Counted from the stretch's first letter, positions 48,869 to 59,715 are shown. The stretch: DNA of 64,000 nt from Pseudonocardia sp. T1-2H (GCF_038039215.1 NZ_JBBPCL010000001.1:5580001-5644000), one strand, 5' to 3'. The notes: generated by a model not told the origin, from the sequence alone. Made by a program: numbers and translations.

Positions 48869-50776
48869 CTAGTCGTAGATGCCGGTGACCCACCAGCGCC
48901 CCTCCCGATGGACGAGGAGCAGCGCCGCTCCGTCGGCGAGCACGACCTGGATCCGCACCTCGGTGTGCGCGCCGCCGACCCACCAGCGCTGCTGCAACGG
49001 CCACGGTCCCGCCCACGCGCTCAGCTCGCGACCGGGGTGGCCGGCCAGGACGAGCAGGTGCGGCTCGGAGTCCAGCAGGTCCAGCGCCCGCAACCCGACC
49101 GGACGCCCGTCGACGTCCAGGAGCTCGACGGGCAGGGGTTCCGGCGGGACGGTCGCGGGGGACGGCGCGGGGAGCCGGCCCGGCCAGGCGGGGACGGGGT
49201 CCTTCGCGGCCTTCGCGGTGCGGATGGGCCGGGAGCGGGTGGGCCTGCGGATGCTCGACGGCTGCGGGGCCTCGGTCAGCCGCGGGGCCTCGGCGGGCCG
49301 CGCGTTCCCTGCCACGGCGGGCCTGTGATCGTCGTTCGGGCGCACCGGGCCGCGGCCGGCGGTCCCCGGCCGGTGGTCGCGGGCGTCCGGCTCCGTCGCG
49401 GACGGGACGACCCGGAGCGGCCGGACCGGGACGCCCGGGGCTGCCCGCAGGTGTCCCCCCAGCCCGATCGGCTCCGGCGCGGGCGCGCCCGTCAGCTCCC
49501 CCGGCCCCGCACTCCCGCTGCCCGCCGCCCGGTCGTCCCCCCACGGGACGAGCCGCACCCGTTCCCCGGGGTCCCGACCGCCGGTCAGGACGGCGGTGAC
49601 CACCGCCTCCGGCCCGAGCAGCGCCTGCACCCGGACGAGCGCCCGGCCCGCCCGCTCGTCGGACTCGCCGACCTCGCCCCACAGCCCTCTCTGCAGCGCC
49701 CCGGCGGTGACGGTCTCCTCCGGGGTGAGCCGCAGCCGCACGACCGCGCCCGATCCGCCGCGGGTGAGCCACGAGTCCAGCTGCCACCGGACCCGGTCCA
49801 CCGTGCCGGACGGGGTGAGCGGCTCCGCGCAACGCCAGATCCGCAGCAGCTCCTCCCCGCCCTCCGTGCGCGCCCACACCCCGAGCCGCGTGCAGGACAG
49901 CGCGTGCCCGGCCAGCGTGGTGTGCAGCCGTTCGGCCAGGGCACGGGCGGCGAACGCGGCGGCGTCCACCCGGTCCACGGGCGGGTCCAGCTCCAGCTCG
50001 ACGGCCAGCTCCTCCGGCGGGCGGCGGCGCACGGGCGGACGGGGGTCCAGCCCGCGGGCGAGGCGGTGGGCGAGCACCGCGTCCGTCCCGAACCGGGACG
50101 CGACGTCCGCCGGCGCCAGCCCGGCGAACGCCCCGAGGCTGCGCAGCCCGAGCCGACGCAGCAGGTCCACCAGCTCGGCGCGGTCCACGTCCGGCTCGCG
50201 GTCGAGCTCCTCGACCCCGAGCGGCGCCAGGAACTCCCGGCTGCGCCCGGCCTCCACCCCCAGGCCGCGCCGGGCCGCGAGGACCGCGGCGAACAGGCCG
50301 TCCGCGAACCCGGTCTGGCACTCGACCCCGGTGCGGGCGGCGACCTGGTCGATCAGCCGTTCCGCCGCCTCCCGCTCACCGCCGAACCAGCCGACGGGCC
50401 CTTTCGCGGGCAGCGCGAGCAGCCCCGGCCGGACGATCTCCACCCCGGGAGCCAGCTCCTCGACGGCGACGACGACGGGTTCGAACAGCCGGGCGTCCCG
50501 CTCCGGGTCCGGGGCGAGGACGGCCAGCTCCGGGCACCGGGCCTGGGCGTCCCGCCGGCGCAGGCCCCGCCGCACCCCGTGCGCCCGCGCGGTGGCCGAG
50601 CACGCCAGCACCCGGTTCGCGTGGAACACCGCCGCGGGCCGGTGCGCCGGGACGTGCGCGCCCAGCGCGGCCGCGGTGACGGGCCAGTCCGGGGACCAGA
50701 GGGCGAGCACCCGTTCCGCGGCCCCGTCCACGGGGGCACCGTGCACCGGGGCAGTGTGCTCGTCGGGCGGCCTCAT
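48869..50776 (-). CDS. imuB: ImuB, inactive Y-family polymerase-like mutasome protein
   Basis: A 635-residue Y-family fold protein that in mycobacteria links ImuA' and DnaE2 to the beta clamp. The N-terminal strand reads LALWSPDWPVTAAA where active polymerases have the catalytic DMDAFFA, so the first catalytic acid is missing as in other ImuB. ELVDLLRRLGLRSLGAFAGLAPADV is the helix-hairpin-helix thumb region. A long Pro/Arg-rich linker (about residues 420-545) precedes a C-terminal domain rich in Trp (QQRWWVGG, GRWWVTGIYD). ATG 50776 overlaps the imuA stop (ATGA), so the pair is coupled and SOS-controlled. Confidence 0.93.
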   Translation of the reverse strand: MRPPDEHTAPVHGAPVDGAAERVLALWSPDWPVTAAALGAHVPAHRPAAVFHANRVLACSATARAHGVRRGLRRRDAQARCPELAVLAPDPERDARLFEPVVVAVEELAPGVEIVRPGLLALPAKGPVGWFGGEREAAERLIDQVAARTGVECQTGFADGLFAAVLAARRGLGVEAGRSREFLAPLGVEELDREPDVDRAELVDLLRRLGLRSLGAFAGLAPADVASRFGTDAVLAHRLARGLDPRPPVRRRPPEELAVELELDPPVDRVDAAAFAARALAERLHTTLAGHALSCTRLGVWARTEGGEELLRIWRCAEPLTPSGTVDRVRWQLDSWLTRGGSGAVVRLRLTPEETVTAGALQRGLWGEVGESDERAGRALVRVQALLGPEAVVTAVLTGGRDPGERVRLVPWGDDRAAGSGSAGPGELTGAPAPEPIGLGGHLRAAPGVPVRPLRVVPSATEPDARDHRPGTAGRGPVRPNDDHRPAVAGNARPAEAPRLTEAPQPSSIRRPTRSRPIRTAKAAKDPVPAWPGRLPAPSPATVPPEPLPVELLDVDGRPVGLRALDLLDSEPHLLVLAGHPGRELSAWAGPWPLQQRWWVGGAHTEVRIQVVLADGAALLLVHREGRWWVTGIYD

Positions 50777-51537
50777 CCGACGGCCACCCGGGTGTCCTCG
50801 TGTCCTGCCACGACGGGCACCGGCGCCGCGGCGGGCACGTCGATCGCGCCGTTCCTCCCCGGGAGCAGCACCTCCGCCCGTCGCCCCGCTCCGGCGCCCC
50901 GGCCACCGCTGCGTACGACGACCTGTCGGGAGCACAGCCGTCCCGCGCCCCGGTCCACCCCCGACCAGCGGACCTCCGAGCAGCCCAGCTCGACGTCCGC
51001 GCCGGGCCAGGCCCCCAGCGCGAGCAGTACCGCACCCCGCTGCCGCGCCCGGGCCGCGAGCCGTTGCCGGTCCTGCCCCCGCAGGCCGGCCCGCTGCGCC
51101 CCCGCGACGACGACGAGGTCCATCCCGTCCAGCAGCGCGAGCACGACCGCGACCAGGTCCCCGCCCGGCCGCGGGACGAGCGCGAGCCGCTCGAGCCGGA
51201 CCCCCGCCTCCGCCGCGGCCACCACCCCGAGCCCGGGCACTCCGACGACGCCCGCCCACATCCCCTGGGCGGAGGCCGCCGTGAGCAGCCCGAACAGCAG
51301 CGACGTCGATCCCGTGCCGGACGCGACCGAGACCGAGGAGCCCCGGCGCAGCCCACCCGCGGGCAGCAGCGGCCGCAGCGGCGCCGCCACGGGCAGCACG
51401 TCGCCGCCCACGTCCTCCCCGGGACCGATCGGCGCGGGCCGCACCGCGTCCGAACGATCCGACCGGTCCTCCATCCTGCGGAGCAGCCCGCGTGCGAGCT
51501 CCAGCCTGCTCGCTGCGTCCCCCACGGCACCCTTCAC
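50773..51537 (-). CDS. imuA: ImuA (SOS mutasome accessory protein)
   Basis: RecA-like accessory factor of the ImuA'-ImuB-DnaE2 mutasome, 254 residues from GTG 51537. ATG 51588 is in frame and would add 17 residues, but it overlaps the LexA box, and GGGAGG at 51549-51554 better serves GTG 51537. A degenerate ATP-site-like region (ASGTGSTSLLFGLL) and central strands (DLVVVAGAQRAGL) are seen; strict Walker motifs are weak. It is followed by imuB with an ATGA overlap. Confidence 0.86.
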   Translation of the reverse strand: MKGAVGDAASRLELARGLLRRMEDRSDRSDAVRPAPIGPGEDVGGDVLPVAAPLRPLLPAGGLRRGSSVSVASGTGSTSLLFGLLTAASAQGMWAGVVGVPGLGVVAAAEAGVRLERLALVPRPGGDLVAVVLALLDGMDLVVVAGAQRAGLRGQDRQRLAARARQRGAVLLALGAWPGADVELGCSEVRWSGVDRGAGRLCSRQVVVRSGGRGAGAGRRAEVLLPGRNGAIDVPAAAPVPVVAGHEDTRVAVG

Positions 51538-51587
51538 CGGGACACCTACCTCCCGACCGGATCGCGTCGCGGGGAAGACGACGGGCA

Positions 51588-51603
51588 TCGAACATGTGTT
51601 CGA
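51588..51603. promoter_or_regulatory. LexA (SOS) box of imuA-imuB
   Basis: TCGAACATGTGTTCGA is a perfect 16-bp palindrome matching the actinobacterial SOS box. It lies directly upstream of the imuA-imuB operon. Confidence 0.95.
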
Positions 51604-51674
51604 ACTTTAGCGGCCGAACGGAGCCTCTTCAACTCCCCGTACGGGCGTCCGCCGATGGATCCCTGCGCCGAATG

Positions 51675-51723
51675 CACGAACGGCACCTTCGCGCGGTAGG
51701 TCCGCACGACGGTGCCGTTCGTG
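51675..51723 (-). terminator. Terminator hairpin after purH (CACGAACGGCAC family)
   Basis: A perfect 13-bp stem CACGAACGGCACC/GGTGCCGTTCGTG with a 23-base loop, just downstream of the purH stop. It has the same outer stem as the hairpin at 16972-17020. Confidence 0.85.
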
Positions 51724-51734
51724 AGTCGACAGAG

Positions 51735-53295
51735 CTAGTGCGCGAAGTGCCTCGTGCCCGTCAGGTAGAGGGCGACGCCCGCGGCGGCGGCCGCGGCGGT
51801 GACCTGCTCGTCCCGGATCGAGCCGCCCGGGTGGACGACGGCCTTGACGCCCGCTTCGAGGAGCACCTCCAGCCCGTCGGGGAACGGGAAGAACGCGTCC
51901 GACGCCGCGACGGAACCCCGCGCGCGGTCCCCGGCCCGGGTCACGGCGAGCTTGCAGGAATCCACCCGGTTGACCTGACCCATCCCGACACCGACGGCCG
52001 CGCCGTCCGAGGCGAGCAGGATCGCGTTGGACTTCACCGCACGGCAGGCGCGCCAGGCGAACGCGAGGTCCGCGAGCACCTCGTCGGACACGGGCTCACC
52101 GGCGACGAGCTTCCAGGACGACGGGTCGTCCCCGGCCGCGTCGACGGCGTCGCGCTGCTGCAGGAGCAGCCCGCCTGTGATCGGCCGCATCTCGGCGCCG
52201 GTCCGGCGGACCTCGCCGGGCAGCCGCAGCACCCGCAGGTTCTTCTTCGACGTGAGGATCTCCAGCGCGCCCTCGGCGAAGGACGGCGCGAGCACGACCT
52301 CGGTGAAGATGTCCTTCACCTGCTGCGCCATCTCCACGCTGACCTCGCGGTTCGTCGCGATGACGCCGCCGTAGGCGCTCACCGGGTCCGTCGCGTGGGC
52401 CTTGCGGTGGGCCTCGGCGACATCCGCGCCGACCGCGATGCCGCAGGGGTTCGCGTGCTTGATCACCGCGACCGTCGGCTGGTCCCCGTGGTCGTGCGCG
52501 GCGCGCCAGGCGGCGTCCGCGTCGACGTAGTTGTTGTAGGACATCTCCTTGCCGTGCAGCTGCTCGGCCTGCGCGAGGCCCGAGCGTCCCGGGGGACACG
52601 TAGAGCGCCGCGGCCTGGTGCGGGTTCTCGCCGTAGCGCAGCGTCGCCTTGCGCTCCCAGGTGGCACCGGCCCACGCGGGGAACACCGTGTCCGCCTCGG
52701 GCGCGAGGACCGAACCCATCCAGGACGCGACGGCGACGTCGTAGCTCGCCGTGTGCCGGAAGGCCTCGGCGGCGAGCCGGCGCCGGTCCGCGAGCAGGAA
52801 CCCGCCCGCCGCGACCTGCTCGAGGACCCAGTCGTACCGCGCCGGGTCCGTGATCACGGCGAGGCTGTCGTGGTTCTTCGCCGACGCCCGGACCATCGCG
52901 GGCCCGCCGATGTCGATCTGCTCGACGCACTCGTCCTGCGTGGCACCGGACGCGACGGTCTCGGTGAACGGGTAGAGGTTCGACACGAGCATGTCGAACG
53001 GCGCGACGCCCAGCTGCTCGAGCTGCGCGAGGTGCTCAGGGCGGCGGGTGTCCGCGAGCAGTCCGGCGTGCACCCGCGGGTGCAGGGTCTTCACCCGGCC
53101 GTCGAGGGTCTCCGGGAAGCCGGTCAGCTCCTCGACCGGGGTCACCGGGATGCCCGCGTCCGCGATGCGCTGGGCGGTCGACCCGGTGGAGACGATCTCC
53201 ACGCCCGCCGCGTGCAGCCCGGTGGCGAGGTCCGGCAGACCCGCCTTGTCGTAGACGCTGATCAGGGCCCGGCGTACCGGCCTGCGCTCACTCAC
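51735..53295 (-). CDS. purH: Bifunctional AICAR formyltransferase/IMP cyclohydrolase, apparent frameshift
   Basis: Last two steps of purine synthesis. About 519 residues from GTG 53295. The N-terminal IMP cyclohydrolase domain ([39 protein letters not shown]) is intact. The formyltransferase domain starts at [16 protein letters not shown] and continues in another frame as [21 protein letters not shown], with [16 protein letters not shown] and the C-terminal [11 protein letters not shown]. One base too many in the run at 52588-52595 (CCCGGGGG, plus strand) explains the change. No stop separates it from purN upstream. Confidence 0.93.
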
Positions 53296-53952
53296 GTCGA
53301 TGCTCGCCTCTTTCTCCGCTCGCGCCGATCCGATGCGGACCAGCGCCTCGACGGTGCCGACCAGCAGCCGCCGTTCCGAGTTCTTGATCCGTTCGTGCAG
53401 CTCGGCCTCGGTGTCGCCGGGCCGCACGGGTACGGCTTCCTGGGCCAGGATCGGCCCGGTGTCCACACCGGCGTCGACCAGGTGGACGGTCGTTCCGGTG
53501 ATCTTGACGCCGTGTGCCAGCGCGTCCCGGACGGCATGCGCGCCCGGGAACGACGGCAGCAGCGCCGGATGGGTGTTGACGATCGGGCAGCCGATCCCGC
53601 CCAGGAAGTCCGGGCCGAGGATCCGCATGAACCCGGCGCAGACGACCAGGTCGGGCTCGTGCGCACGGACCGCGGCCAGCAGCGCGCGGTTCCAGGCGTC
53701 CCGGTCCGGGTGCTCCGCGGGGCGGACGACGGCGGTGGGCACGCCGGCCCGCATCCCGCGCTCGACGGCGGGGGCGTCCCGGTCCGCGGCGACGGCGACG
53801 ACCTCGGCCGGGTAGGCCGCGTCCGCGGCGGCGTCGAGGAGGGCCTGCAGCAGCGTGCCGGAGCCGGACGCCAGGACGACGAGCCGCGCAGGTGGGCGGG
53901 GTCCGGGTGTGCTGCTCGCGGCGCTGGGATCGGCGCTCGACGCGGCGGACAA
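53296..53952 (-). CDS. purN: Phosphoribosylglycinamide formyltransferase, reading into purH
   Basis: Third step of purine synthesis (GAR to formyl-GAR). About 219 residues from TTG 53952, preceded by AGAGGAG with good spacing; GTG 53982 is a longer alternative lacking a ribosome binding site. Motifs: [16 protein letters not shown], the catalytic region [19 protein letters not shown] (Asn, His) and [11 protein letters not shown] (Asp). The frame has no stop before the purH start and continues directly into PurH as [18 protein letters not shown]. Both alternative frames stop at or just after the purH GTG, so a lost stop by an indel, or a true PurN-PurH fusion, must be considered. Confidence 0.88.
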
Positions 53953-54081
53953 CCGGGCTCCTCTTCTCGACGGGGGCGGCACCGACTGCGGGAGGTCCTC
54001 CCCGTCGGATACTGCGACCCTGACCAGCGTAAACCGCGACCCGGGTCACAGCGCGGCCGCGTCGCCCGCACGGGGTGCCGG

Positions 54082-56154
54082 TCAGTCCCCGCGGGCGGCC
54101 TCCTCGGCCTGCCGGGCGCGCAGGGCGACGAGCTCCGCGACGGTCCGCGGCTTCGCTTCGGTGCCCTCCCTCGGCGCGTCGTGCGCCGGCTCCCCGGACG
54201 CACCGGGTCCGGGCGCGTGGGACTCGGGCGCGTGGGACTCGGGCGCCCGGGAGCCGGGGATCCGGGGGCCTGCCGCTCGGCGCTCGACCGGGGGCTCGGC
54301 CGCTCGGCGCTCCGATACGGGCTCGGCCGCACGGGCCGGGCCCTGCCGGGGCTCGGCCCGGCGGAACCGGGAGGCGCGGGGCCCGCCCTCCCGTTCCTGA
54401 CGGGTCCGTTCCCGCCGCTTCTCCCGGCGGCGCTGCTCCCGCTCGGAGTACCGGGCGCCGACGGAGCGGGCGCGGGACAGGGGCTCGTCACCGGGCGCCG
54501 GGGTGGCTGCGGGGTCGTCGCCTGTGGAGCCGTCGCCTGCGGGGTCGTCGGCCAGGCCGCCGTCCACGGGCTCGCGGTCTGCGAGGTCGTCGTCTGCGAG
54601 GTCGTCGTCTGCGAGGTCGTCGTCTGCGAGGGCGTCGTCGTCTGGGGAGGCGTCGTCCACCGGGCCGTCGCGCACCTCGTCCTCGGGCCGCGCGTACCCG
54701 TCCAGGTCTCCGTGATCGACGGGCTCGGCCGATGCCCCCCGGCGGCGCTGCCGGTCGTCGTCGGTCTCGGCCTCGGAGGCGGCGTCCACCGGACCCCGGT
54801 CCTCCGGATCGTCCCCGTCCGGCTCGAGGTCCTCGTGCCCGGGCACGTCGTGCCCGGACTCGTCATACGCAGCCTCGTCCCACTCGTCGTCCCAGTCCCC
54901 GGTCTCCGGGTCCCGGCGCTCCTCCTCGACGTGCCGGTATCCGTCGGGCGCCTCCGCACCCCGCTGTACCAGCGCAACCAGCGCCCCCGGCCCGCCGACC
55001 CACAGCAGCACCGCCAGCAGCACCAGCCACGGCGGCACGACCACCGGGTCGAACGGCCCCGCCGCGAGTCTGCCTCCGGCGAGGGTCGCGGCGAGCGCGC
55101 CCGCGGCGGCGAGCAGCGCCGCGGCCGTCCCGACCGCGCGGATCCGCTGCACCACCGTCGACGAGGGCCCGAGCACCCGCCGGCACATCCCGCCGACGAG
55201 CAGTCCGACCCCGGCGGGGAGCAGGAACACCACGACCGCCCACACCGGCGGCGTCCCGACGGGCAGCGCCCCGAACAGCGGGAACGGAGGCAGCGGGCCG
55301 CTCGTCGAGCCGAGCGGGGACACCGAGGCCGTCCCCACCTCGACTCCCGGGCCGAGCAGCCAGGACGCCCCGGCGACGACGGCGTTGGGCAGGTAGGCCA
55401 GCGCGAGCAGGGTGAGTCCGAGGCCCGCCCCGAACGCGGGGGCGACGGCGACGTAGCCGGCGTGGACGCGCGTGGCGCCGAAGCCCAGGCCGACCAGGAC
55501 CGCCAGCGCGCCGAGCGTCAGCAGCGCCGCGCCGCCGACGGCCGCCGCGGCCAGCCCGGCGGCCGGCCAGCCGGGGAGCCGCTCGCGCCACGCGTCGGGC
55601 AGCCCGCAGGCCCGCAGGACGCCGATCGCCGCGGCGAGCCCCGCCACCAGACCGCCGCCGACCATCGCGCCCCACGGGGACACGACGACCTCGGCCGCCC
55701 GGGGCAGCAGCGCGCTGCCGAGCACCGCGACGGCGGCGTGCGCGCCCGCCTGGCTGGCGATCACGGGACCGGTGTCCAGCCGGAACCGGCCGCCGAGGCG
55801 CCGGACGGACCAGCGGGTCCCGATCGCGACGACGACCGCGACCGCGAGGGTCGGCAGCAGCGGGAGCACGCCGATGGGCTGCCCCTCCAGCGCCATCGGG
55901 ATCTGGTGCGCGGCGAGCCAGAGCGGGATGGAGACGGCGAACGCGCCGTCCACCGAGACGCTCCCACCCGCCGTGCCCATGACCAGCGCGGCGACCGGCA
56001 CCAGCATCGCGTAGCTGACCAGGACCGTGCCCATGGCGGCGGCCAGCAGGATCCGGAGTCGGTCCAGCCCCTCGACCGGGGTGGGACCGTCACCCGGTCC
56101 GCGCTCGTCGCCGGGGGTCTCGGGACGGTCGGGAGCCGAGAGGGAGCGGGTCAC
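54082..56154 (-). CDS. DUF6350 family polytopic membrane protein (PerM-like)
   Basis: A 690-residue protein from GTG 56154. Residues 30-420 contain about ten membrane helices; the rest is a long charged cytoplasmic tail, acidic (ADDDL repeats) then basic ([18 protein letters not shown]). Position upstream of purN and downstream of the DUF5336 gene matches M. tuberculosis Rv0955 (PerM, linked to cell division and persistence). No enzymatic motif. The tail is far longer and more repetitive than the membrane part needs, so it may bind partners. Confidence 0.85.
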   Translation of the reverse strand: MTRSLSAPDRPETPGDERGPGDGPTPVEGLDRLRILLAAAMGTVLVSYAMLVPVAALVMGTAGGSVSVDGAFAVSIPLWLAAHQIPMALEGQPIGVLPLLPTLAVAVVVAIGTRWSVRRLGGRFRLDTGPVIASQAGAHAAVAVLGSALLPRAAEVVVSPWGAMVGGGLVAGLAAAIGVLRACGLPDAWRERLPGWPAAGLAAAAVGGAALLTLGALAVLVGLGFGATRVHAGYVAVAPAFGAGLGLTLLALAYLPNAVVAGASWLLGPGVEVGTASVSPLGSTSGPLPPFPLFGALPVGTPPVWAVVVFLLPAGVGLLVGGMCRRVLGPSSTVVQRIRAVGTAAALLAAAGALAATLAGGRLAAGPFDPVVVPPWLVLLAVLLWVGGPGALVALVQRGAEAPDGYRHVEEERRDPETGDWDDEWDEAAYDESGHDVPGHEDLEPDGDDPEDRGPVDAASEAETDDDRQRRRGASAEPVDHGDLDGYARPEDEVRDGPVDDASPDDDALADDDLADDDLADDDLADREPVDGGLADDPAGDGSTGDDPAATPAPGDEPLSRARSVGARYSEREQRRREKRRERTRQEREGGPRASRFRRAEPRQGPARAAEPVSERRAAEPPVERRAAGPRIPGSRAPESHAPESHAPGPGASGEPAHDAPREGTEAKPRTVAELVALRARQAEEAARGD
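54581..54640. repeat. 15-bp tandem repeat, four copies
   Basis: The unit GCGAGGTCGTCGTCT starts at 54581, 54596, 54611 and, with changes, 54626. It encodes the ADDDL repeats of the DUF6350 protein tail. Confidence 0.85.
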
Positions 56155-56239
56155 CCGGCCAGCGTCGCAGCGCGACGGCCGCGCGTCAGCCTGCCACGCC
56201 GGGACGCCGTCACGGGCCGGTCACCCGCGACGACCGGGA

Positions 56240-57277
56240 TCAGCCCCGGTCGTCCTTGCGCGGGTTCTGGATGACGGTGGTGTGCTCGCCGCCGTTCCCG
56301 GGGCGCTGCTGCTCCTCCGGCTGACCGTGCCGGCTTGTGTGCTCCTCGGGGGACGCATCCGTGACCGGAGGGCCGTCGACCCGGGTGGCACCGAGGTCCT
56401 GTGGCTGCCCGGAGGCACCGACCTGGGTCTCGTGGGAGCCGGCCCCGGACTGGCCCGGCGGCGTGCCGACGGCCTGGGTGGGCCCGGTCTGGGCGTATCC
56501 GGACTGGCCGTACGGCGGCTGCTGGCCCCACGGCTGCTGGCCCTGGCCGGGCTGCCCGGAACCCTGCTGACCCGGACCGGGCTGGCCGTAGGCCGGCTGT
56601 CCGGGTGCGGGCTGCTGGCCGGGTGCGGGCTGCTGGACGTACCCGCCGCCGTAGCCGCCCTGCGGCCCGTAGCCCGGCTGGCCGTACTGCTGGCCGCCCT
56701 GACCGATCCCCGGCTGCCCGTATCCGGGCTGGGCATACCCGGGCTGGGCGTACCCGGGCTGGCCCGAGGCGCCGTAGCCCTGCTGGCCGTAGCCCTGGCC
56801 GGGGTAGCCGCCGTAGCCGGGCCGGCCGTGCGCGCCGGAGTTCTGCGGGGACGGGCGCGGGGCGGGCAGCGAGAGCATGCCGGCGTCGAGCAGGACCGCG
56901 GCGACCAGCACCGCGGCCACGAGGAAAGCCAGCACCAGGCCCGTGATCACGATCCCGCCCACGGTCCCCTGCAGAATGGTGACGGTCTGCAGGAACGTCA
57001 GGAAGCCGACCGTGGCGAGGACGGCGCCCGGCAGGAGCACGCGACCGGCCCCGGGCAGCAGGGCCGCCGCAGCCAGCAGGCCGCCGGCCAGCGCCAGCGT
57101 GGTCCCCAGGCCGAAGCCGATGTCGGTGAAGAAGCCGAGGAGGTAGACCACCAGCGCCAGGCCGGCGCCCACCAGGACGAGCATCCGGGCGGGACCGGGG
57201 GCGAGCGGGGGCGCGGCGGCCGCGTGGGCGGATCCGGTCTCCCCGGAGGTGGCGGGCGGCTCGTGCTGCTGGCTCAT
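56240..57277 (-). CDS. DUF5336 membrane protein with Gly/Pro/Gln-rich tail
   Basis: A 345-residue protein from ATG 57277, which has GGGAG upstream. Four membrane helices lie between about residues 30 and 135. The C-terminal half is low complexity with [10 protein letters not shown] and GQQPA-type repeats and few charges, ending in a polar acidic region. Architecture and position between sucD and the PerM-like gene match M. tuberculosis Rv0954. Function unknown; such tails are common in proteins of the growing cell pole, but that is only an analogy. Confidence 0.85.
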   Translation of the reverse strand: MSQQHEPPATSGETGSAHAAAAPPLAPGPARMLVLVGAGLALVVYLLGFFTDIGFGLGTTLALAGGLLAAAALLPGAGRVLLPGAVLATVGFLTFLQTVTILQGTVGGIVITGLVLAFLVAAVLVAAVLLDAGMLSLPAPRPSPQNSGAHGRPGYGGYPGQGYGQQGYGASGQPGYAQPGYAQPGYGQPGIGQGGQQYGQPGYGPQGGYGGGYVQQPAPGQQPAPGQPAYGQPGPGQQGSGQPGQGQQPWGQQPPYGQSGYAQTGPTQAVGTPPGQSGAGSHETQVGASGQPQDLGATRVDGPPVTDASPEEHTSRHGQPEEQQRPGNGGEHTTVIQNPRKDDRG

Positions 57278-57407
57278 CGACTGCTCCCTGGACCGTCGGG
57301 CACGGCGGTCGTTCTCGGACGTACTGGTCGCGTCGCGGACACCGGTCGCGGCGAACGCTAGCCCACCGCGCCCGTACACGCGGACGCCGACACCTGATGA
57401 CAGCAGA

Positions 57408-57445
57408 ACGCGCGGGCGCCGGGAGGGTTCCCGGGGCCCGCGCGT
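57408..57445 (-). terminator. Terminator hairpin after sucD (distal)
   Basis: A 10-bp ACGCGCGGGC/GCCCGCGCGT stem continues inward through CCGGGA/TTCCCGG-type pairing. It is a very stable GC hairpin without a U-tract. Confidence 0.85.
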
Positions 57446-57473
57446 CGGCCGATCCGCCTCCGGAGAGGCCGAA

Positions 57474-57496
57474 GGGTCTGTCCAGCGGACGGACCC
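57474..57496 (-). terminator. Terminator hairpin after sucD (proximal)
   Basis: GGGTCTGTCC pairs with GGACGGACCC (one G-U pair) across AGC, 8 bp downstream of the sucD stop. It forms a double terminator with the hairpin at 57408-57445. Confidence 0.75.
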
Positions 57497-57504
57497 GGCC
57501 GGGC

Positions 57505-58392
57505 TCAGAGCCCGGCGATGATCTCCTTCATCAGGGCGGCGGTCTCGGACGGCGTCTTGCCGACCTTGACCCCGGCGGCCTCGAGGGCCTCCTTCTTCGC
57601 CTGCGCGGTGCCCGCCGAGCCGGAGACGATGGCGCCGGCGTGGCCCATCGTCTTGCCCTCGGGGGCGGTGAAGCCCGCGACGTAGCCGACGACCGGCTTG
57701 GTCACGTTCTCCTTGATGAACGCGGCGGCCCGCTCCTCGGCGTCGCCACCGATCTCACCGATCATCACGATCGCGGCGGTCTCGGGGTCCGCCTCGAACG
57801 CCTCGAGGGCGTCGATGTGCGTGGTCCCGATGATCGGGTCGCCGCCGATGCCGATCGCGGTGGAGAAGCCGAACTCCCGCAGCTCGTACATCATCTGGTA
57901 GGTCAGCGTGCCGGACTTCGACACGAGGCCGATCTTGCCCGCGCCCGCGATGTCCGCCGGGATGATGCCGGCGTTGGACTTGCCGGGGCTGATGATGCCG
58001 GGGCAGTTCGGGCCGATGATCCGGGTCTTGTTGCCCTTGGCGACCGCGTGCGCCCAGAAGTAGGCCGAGTCGTGCACCGGGATGCCCTCGGTGATGACGA
58101 CGGCGAGCGGGATCTGCGCGTCGATCGCCTCGATGACGGCGTCCTTGGCGAACTTCGGCGGCACGAAGACGACGCTGACGTCCGCGCCGGTCTCCTTCAT
58201 GGCCTCCTCGACGGTGCCGAAGACCGTGAGGTCCTTGCCGCCGAGGGTGATCGTGGTGCCGGCCTTGCGCGCGTTCACGCCGCCGACGATGTTCGTGCCC
58301 GCCGCCAGCATCTTGGTGGCGTGCTTGGTGCCCTCGCCGCCGGTGATGCCCTGGACGATGACCTTGCTGTTCTCGTTGAGGAAGATCGACAT
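57505..58392 (-). CDS. sucD: Succinyl-CoA synthetase alpha subunit
   Basis: TCA-cycle enzyme subunit carrying the phosphohistidine. It has 295 residues, standard length. The CoA-binding Rossmann start [14 protein letters not shown] and the active-site His251 in [16 protein letters not shown] are intact. It starts 2 bp after the sucC stop, so the pair is co-translated; two hairpins follow the gene. Confidence 0.97.
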   Translation of the reverse strand: MSIFLNENSKVIVQGITGGEGTKHATKMLAAGTNIVGGVNARKAGTTITLGGKDLTVFGTVEEAMKETGADVSVVFVPPKFAKDAVIEAIDAQIPLAVVITEGIPVHDSAYFWAHAVAKGNKTRIIGPNCPGIISPGKSNAGIIPADIAGAGKIGLVSKSGTLTYQMMYELREFGFSTAIGIGGDPIIGTTHIDALEAFEADPETAAIVMIGEIGGDAEERAAAFIKENVTKPVVGYVAGFTAPEGKTMGHAGAIVSGSAGTAQAKKEALEAAGVKVGKTPSETAALMKEIIAGL

Positions 58393-58394
58393 GA

Positions 58395-59567
58395 TCAGGC
58401 CCCCGCTGCTGCGAGCTCGGCGGCCTTGTCGGCCGCGTTGTCCATCGTGTCCACCTGGGTGACCAGGGGGTGGTTGGCGTCGTCGAGGATCTTGCGGCCC
58501 TCGACGACGTTGTTGCCGTCGAGCCGGACGACGAGCGGCTTGGTGGCCGAGTCGCCGAGGATCTTCAGCGCCTCGACGATGCCGTTCGCGACGGCGTCGC
58601 AGGCGGTGATCCCGCCGAAGACGTTGACGAACACGCTCTTGACGTCCGGGTCGCCCAGGATGACGTCCAGGCCGTCCGCCATGACCTGCGCGGACGCGCC
58701 GCCGCCGATGTCCAGGAAGTTCGCCGGCTTCACGCCGCCGTGCTTCTCCCCGGCGTACGCGACGACGTCCAGGGTGCTCATGACGAGACCCGCGCCGTTG
58801 CCGATGATGCCGACCTGGCCCTCGTCGAGCTTGACGTAGTTGAGGTTCTTGGCCTTCGCCTTGGCCTCGAGGGGGTTCTCGGTGCGCTGGTCGACGAGCT
58901 CGGCGTGCGCCGGGTGCCGGAAGCCGGCGTTCTCGTCCAGCGTGACCTTGCCGTCGAGGGCGATGACCTTGTCCTGCGGGTCACGCACGAGCGGGTTGAC
59001 CTCGACGAGCGTCGCGTCCTCGGCGACGAAGGTCTCCCACAGCTTCACGATGACGTCCGCGGCCTGGTCCGCGACCGCGGCCGGGATCTTGCCCTCGGCG
59101 ACGATCTCGGCGGCCTTGGCCTTGTCCACCCCGGCGATCGGGTCGATCGCGATGCGGGCCAGGGCGTCCGGACGCTCGACGGCCAGCTGCTCGATCTCCA
59201 TGCCGCCCTCGGCCGAGCACATGGCCAGGAAGGTGCGGTTCGACCGGTCCAGCAGGAAGGAGAAGTAGTACTCCTCGGCGATGTCGCTCGCCGTGGTGAC
59301 CAGCACCTGGTGCACGGTGTGGCCCTTGATGTCCAGGCCCAGGATGGCGTTCGCCTTCTCCTTGGCCTCGTCCGGCGTCTCGGCCAGCTTCACGCCGCCG
59401 GCCTTGCCCCGGCCTCCGGTCTTGACCTGGGCCTTCACCACGACAGCGGAGCCCAGCTCCGCGGCGGCGGCCGCAGCGGCATCCGCGTTGTCCACCGTCT
59501 TGCCCGGAAGCACCGGGACTCCGTGTGCGGCGAAGAGATCCTTCGCCTGGTACTCGTACAGGTCCAC
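58395..59567 (-). CDS. sucC: Succinyl-CoA synthetase beta subunit
   Basis: Nucleotide-binding subunit of the TCA-cycle synthetase; 390 residues. Start GTG 59567 with GGGAG upstream, giving the family N-terminus [17 protein letters not shown]. The ATP-grasp domain ([19 protein letters not shown]) and the C-terminal flavodoxin-like domain with [11 protein letters not shown] and GGASAQVM are complete. Promoter of the sucCD operon lies in the 59568-59715 gap. Confidence 0.97.
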   Translation of the reverse strand: MDLYEYQAKDLFAAHGVPVLPGKTVDNADAAAAAAAELGSAVVVKAQVKTGGRGKAGGVKLAETPDEAKEKANAILGLDIKGHTVHQVLVTTASDIAEEYYFSFLLDRSNRTFLAMCSAEGGMEIEQLAVERPDALARIAIDPIAGVDKAKAAEIVAEGKIPAAVADQAADVIVKLWETFVAEDATLVEVNPLVRDPQDKVIALDGKVTLDENAGFRHPAHAELVDQRTENPLEAKAKAKNLNYVKLDEGQVGIIGNGAGLVMSTLDVVAYAGEKHGGVKPANFLDIGGGASAQVMADGLDVILGDPDVKSVFVNVFGGITACDAVANGIVEALKILGDSATKPLVVRLDGNNVVEGRKILDDANHPLVTQVDTMDNAADKAAELAAAGA

Positions 59568-59715
59568 TCGGTTCTCCCGCTCCACTTCGCTGTGCCCGCG
59601 GTGTGCTCGCCCTGTCGCGGGACCGCTGCTGCGATTCCGGACGGCGTCGACCGCAGGACTCGATCGCGCTGCTGCCATTGGACCCTAGCGACGTGCTCGA
59701 CACATGCCCTGACCT

